A stretch of DNA of 64,000 bases from UBA7430 sp002478765 (lineage in GTDB: Bacteria; Bacteroidota; Bacteroidia; Flavobacteriales; UBA7430). The position numbers and the translations under genes were made by a program. Below, piece by piece: positions 63,119 through 64,000 of this stretch. Positions within the stretch are counted from its first letter, which is position 1. Each line of letters opens with the position of its first letter. The stretch is taken from the NCBI GenBank assembly GCA_943789355.1, contig CALSTU010000004.1, positions 310,001 to 374,000 of the forward strand, written 5' to 3'. The notes beneath the pieces were generated by a model. That model ran no database searches, had not been told where the DNA came from, and saw nothing but the letters and a program-made list of their open reading frames with translations.

Positions 63119-64000
63119 TTACAGTCTACCTTTCACCAAGCTTCGATCGATGATCGCTTTGGTGTCATAAATTACAACTTTTTCGGAAGACAGGTCTTTA
63201 AAATCGAGGCTCTTAAATTCACGGTGCCCTACGGCCAATATAATTCCGTTGTATTTTTCATTTTCGATGCTTTCTTTCAAGTCAATGTCAAAGTCTTTTT
63301 TCACCTGTTCTTTATTCGCCCAGGGGTCGTAAACATCCACCTCAGCGTCGTAGCTTTTCAGCTCTCGATAGATGTCGATTACTTTGGTGTTTCGGGTGTC
63401 CGGACAATTTTCTTTGAAGGTGATCCCGAGTATAAGAATCTTTGATTGGTTGATTTTCAGCCCTTCTTTAAGCATCAATTTGATGAGTTTGGCCCCCACA
63501 AAAACGCCCATTTGGTCGTTTACATTTCTTCCCGAAGAAACCACCGCAGGATGGTAGCCTAGGGTTTCTGCTTTGTATTTCAGATAATAGGGGTCTACGC
63601 CAATGCAGTGCCCGCCCACCAAACCGGGTTTAAAGGGCAGGAAGTTCCACTTGGTTGAAGCAGCTTCGATCACATCGTGTGTGTCGATGTCCATACGGTC
63701 AAACATCAGGGCCAGCTCATTCACAAAGGAAATGTTGATGTCTCGTTGCGCATTTTCGATGGCTTTGGAGGCTTCGGCGACCTTGATACTCGGCGCCATA
63801 TGCGTTCCTGCCGTGATGATGGATTTGTAGAGCCGGTCTACTTGCTCAGCGGCTTTTGGGGTAGAACCTGAGGTCACCTTTTTAATTTTGGTCAGGGTGT
63901 TTACAGAGTCCCCCGGATTGATGCGTTCGGGAGAATACCCGCAGAAAAAATCTTGGTTGTATTGCAGTCCGGACTTTTCCAGTATCGGAACACATTCTTC
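63119..64000 (-). CDS. wbpA: Nucleotide-sugar dehydrogenase, WbpA/TviB-like (5' end outside window)
   Basis: The frame is open to the right-hand window edge (294 codons seen), so the N-terminal NAD domain and start lie beyond it; the ATG at 63877 is internal. Motifs: FFCGYSPERINPGDS, SGSTPKAAEQVDRLYK, GLVGGHCIGVDPYYLKYKA with the catalytic Cys, and LGITFKENCPDTRNTK. That set is typical of UDP-GlcNAc 6-dehydrogenases (WbpA/TviB). It heads the GlcNAc3NAcA set and starts the polysaccharide transcription unit as far as can be seen. Confidence 0.9.
   Translation of the reverse strand, partial: EECVPILEKSGLQYNQDFFCGYSPERINPGDSVNTLTKIKKVTSGSTPKAAEQVDRLYKSIITAGTHMAPSIKVAEASKAIENAQRDINISFVNELALMFDRMDIDTHDVIEAASTKWNFLPFKPGLVGGHCIGVDPYYLKYKAETLGYHPAVVSSGRNVNDQMGVFVGAKLIKLMLKEGLKINQSKILILGITFKENCPDTRNTKVIDIYRELKSYDAEVDVYDPWANKEQVKKDFDIDLKESIENEKYNGIILAVGHREFKSLDFKDLSSEKVVIYDTKAIIDRSLVKGRL

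Noticed and set aside
63119..63877. A short stand-alone dehydrogenase starting at 63877
   Set aside because: The frame continues with conserved residues to the window edge, so that ATG is internal.
1..64000. CRISPR arrays, rRNA genes and riboswitches
   Set aside because: No regularly spaced repeats, rRNA segments or recognisable riboswitch cores were seen by eye; only one tRNA was found.

Overview
The window looks like a chromosome segment of a marine-type member of the Bacteroidota, most likely Flavobacteriales. The evidence is type IX secretion (T9SS) components PorZ and PorW/SprE, three cargo-like secreted proteins (two with T9SS C-terminal domains), Bacteroidota-only families (DUF4175, DUF4292, DUF4837), an atpBEFHAG cluster without atpDC, and a GH3-family protein. 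Two perfect GTTCCACGTGGAAC palindromes, which match the ParB parS core, flank mnmG; with the gidA and atp genes they suggest the segment lies near the replication origin.

Layout. 1-3.6 kb (+): end of a DUF4175-type coiled-coil protein, ybeY, mnmG, with parS sites. 3.8-5.9 kb (-): two paralogous T9SS cargo proteins and tRNA-Arg(UCG). 5.9-10.8 kb (+): porZ-recO and a Cys/Asp-repeat surface protein. 11.0-24.1 kb (-): envelope housekeeping genes (DUF4837 lipoprotein, MltD-like transglycosylase, gatA, tatA, EnvC-like amidase activator, DUF4292 lipoprotein, TPR lipoprotein, sugar nucleotidyltransferase, dut, flippase, enoyl-CoA hydratase, NtrY-like kinase). 24.1-25.0 kb (+): purU. 25.0-33.6 kb (-): ATP synthase genes, AtpI-like proteins, bactofilin, porW. 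33.8-36.2 kb (+): M23 peptidase and GH3 protein. 36.2-38.1 kb: a WecA-like initiating transferase (-) and a CpsB-type phosphatase (+).

38.1-64 kb (-): one long exopolysaccharide/O-antigen locus read right to left. It opens with a WbpA-WbpD-WbpE-WbpB set predicted to make UDP-GlcNAc3NAcA. Then come a cytidylyltransferase-like gene, Ugd and a UDP-glucuronate epimerase, Wzx, an AsnB-type amidotransferase, Wzy, three GT4 glycosyltransferases, two P-loop kinases (one fused to a nucleotidyltransferase-like domain), a DegT aminotransferase, a nucleotide-sugar dehydratase, a PglC-like phosphoglycosyl transferase, RmlD, RmlB, a cupin, a second cytidylyltransferase-like gene, and the Wza/Wzc export and kinase pair. 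The part from about 41.3 to 59.7 kb is plainly more AT-rich than either side and is bounded by the two cytidylyltransferase-like paralogues, so it looks like an exchangeable island.

Many genes of this locus are interrupted by single-base indels: wzc, wza, the cupin, rmlB, rmlD, the phosphoglycosyl transferase, the dehydratase, DegT, the epimerase, ugd and wbpB. Several indels are in short homopolymers. Genes between 46.5 and 57.3 kb and all genes before 38 kb read cleanly. I list interrupted genes over their reconstructed full extent as type pseudogene, but I think uncorrected sequencing or consensus errors explain them better than true decay.

The most interesting candidate for an undescribed function is the adjacent pair of P-loop kinases at 48.6-50.7 kb, embedded among glycosyltransferases.
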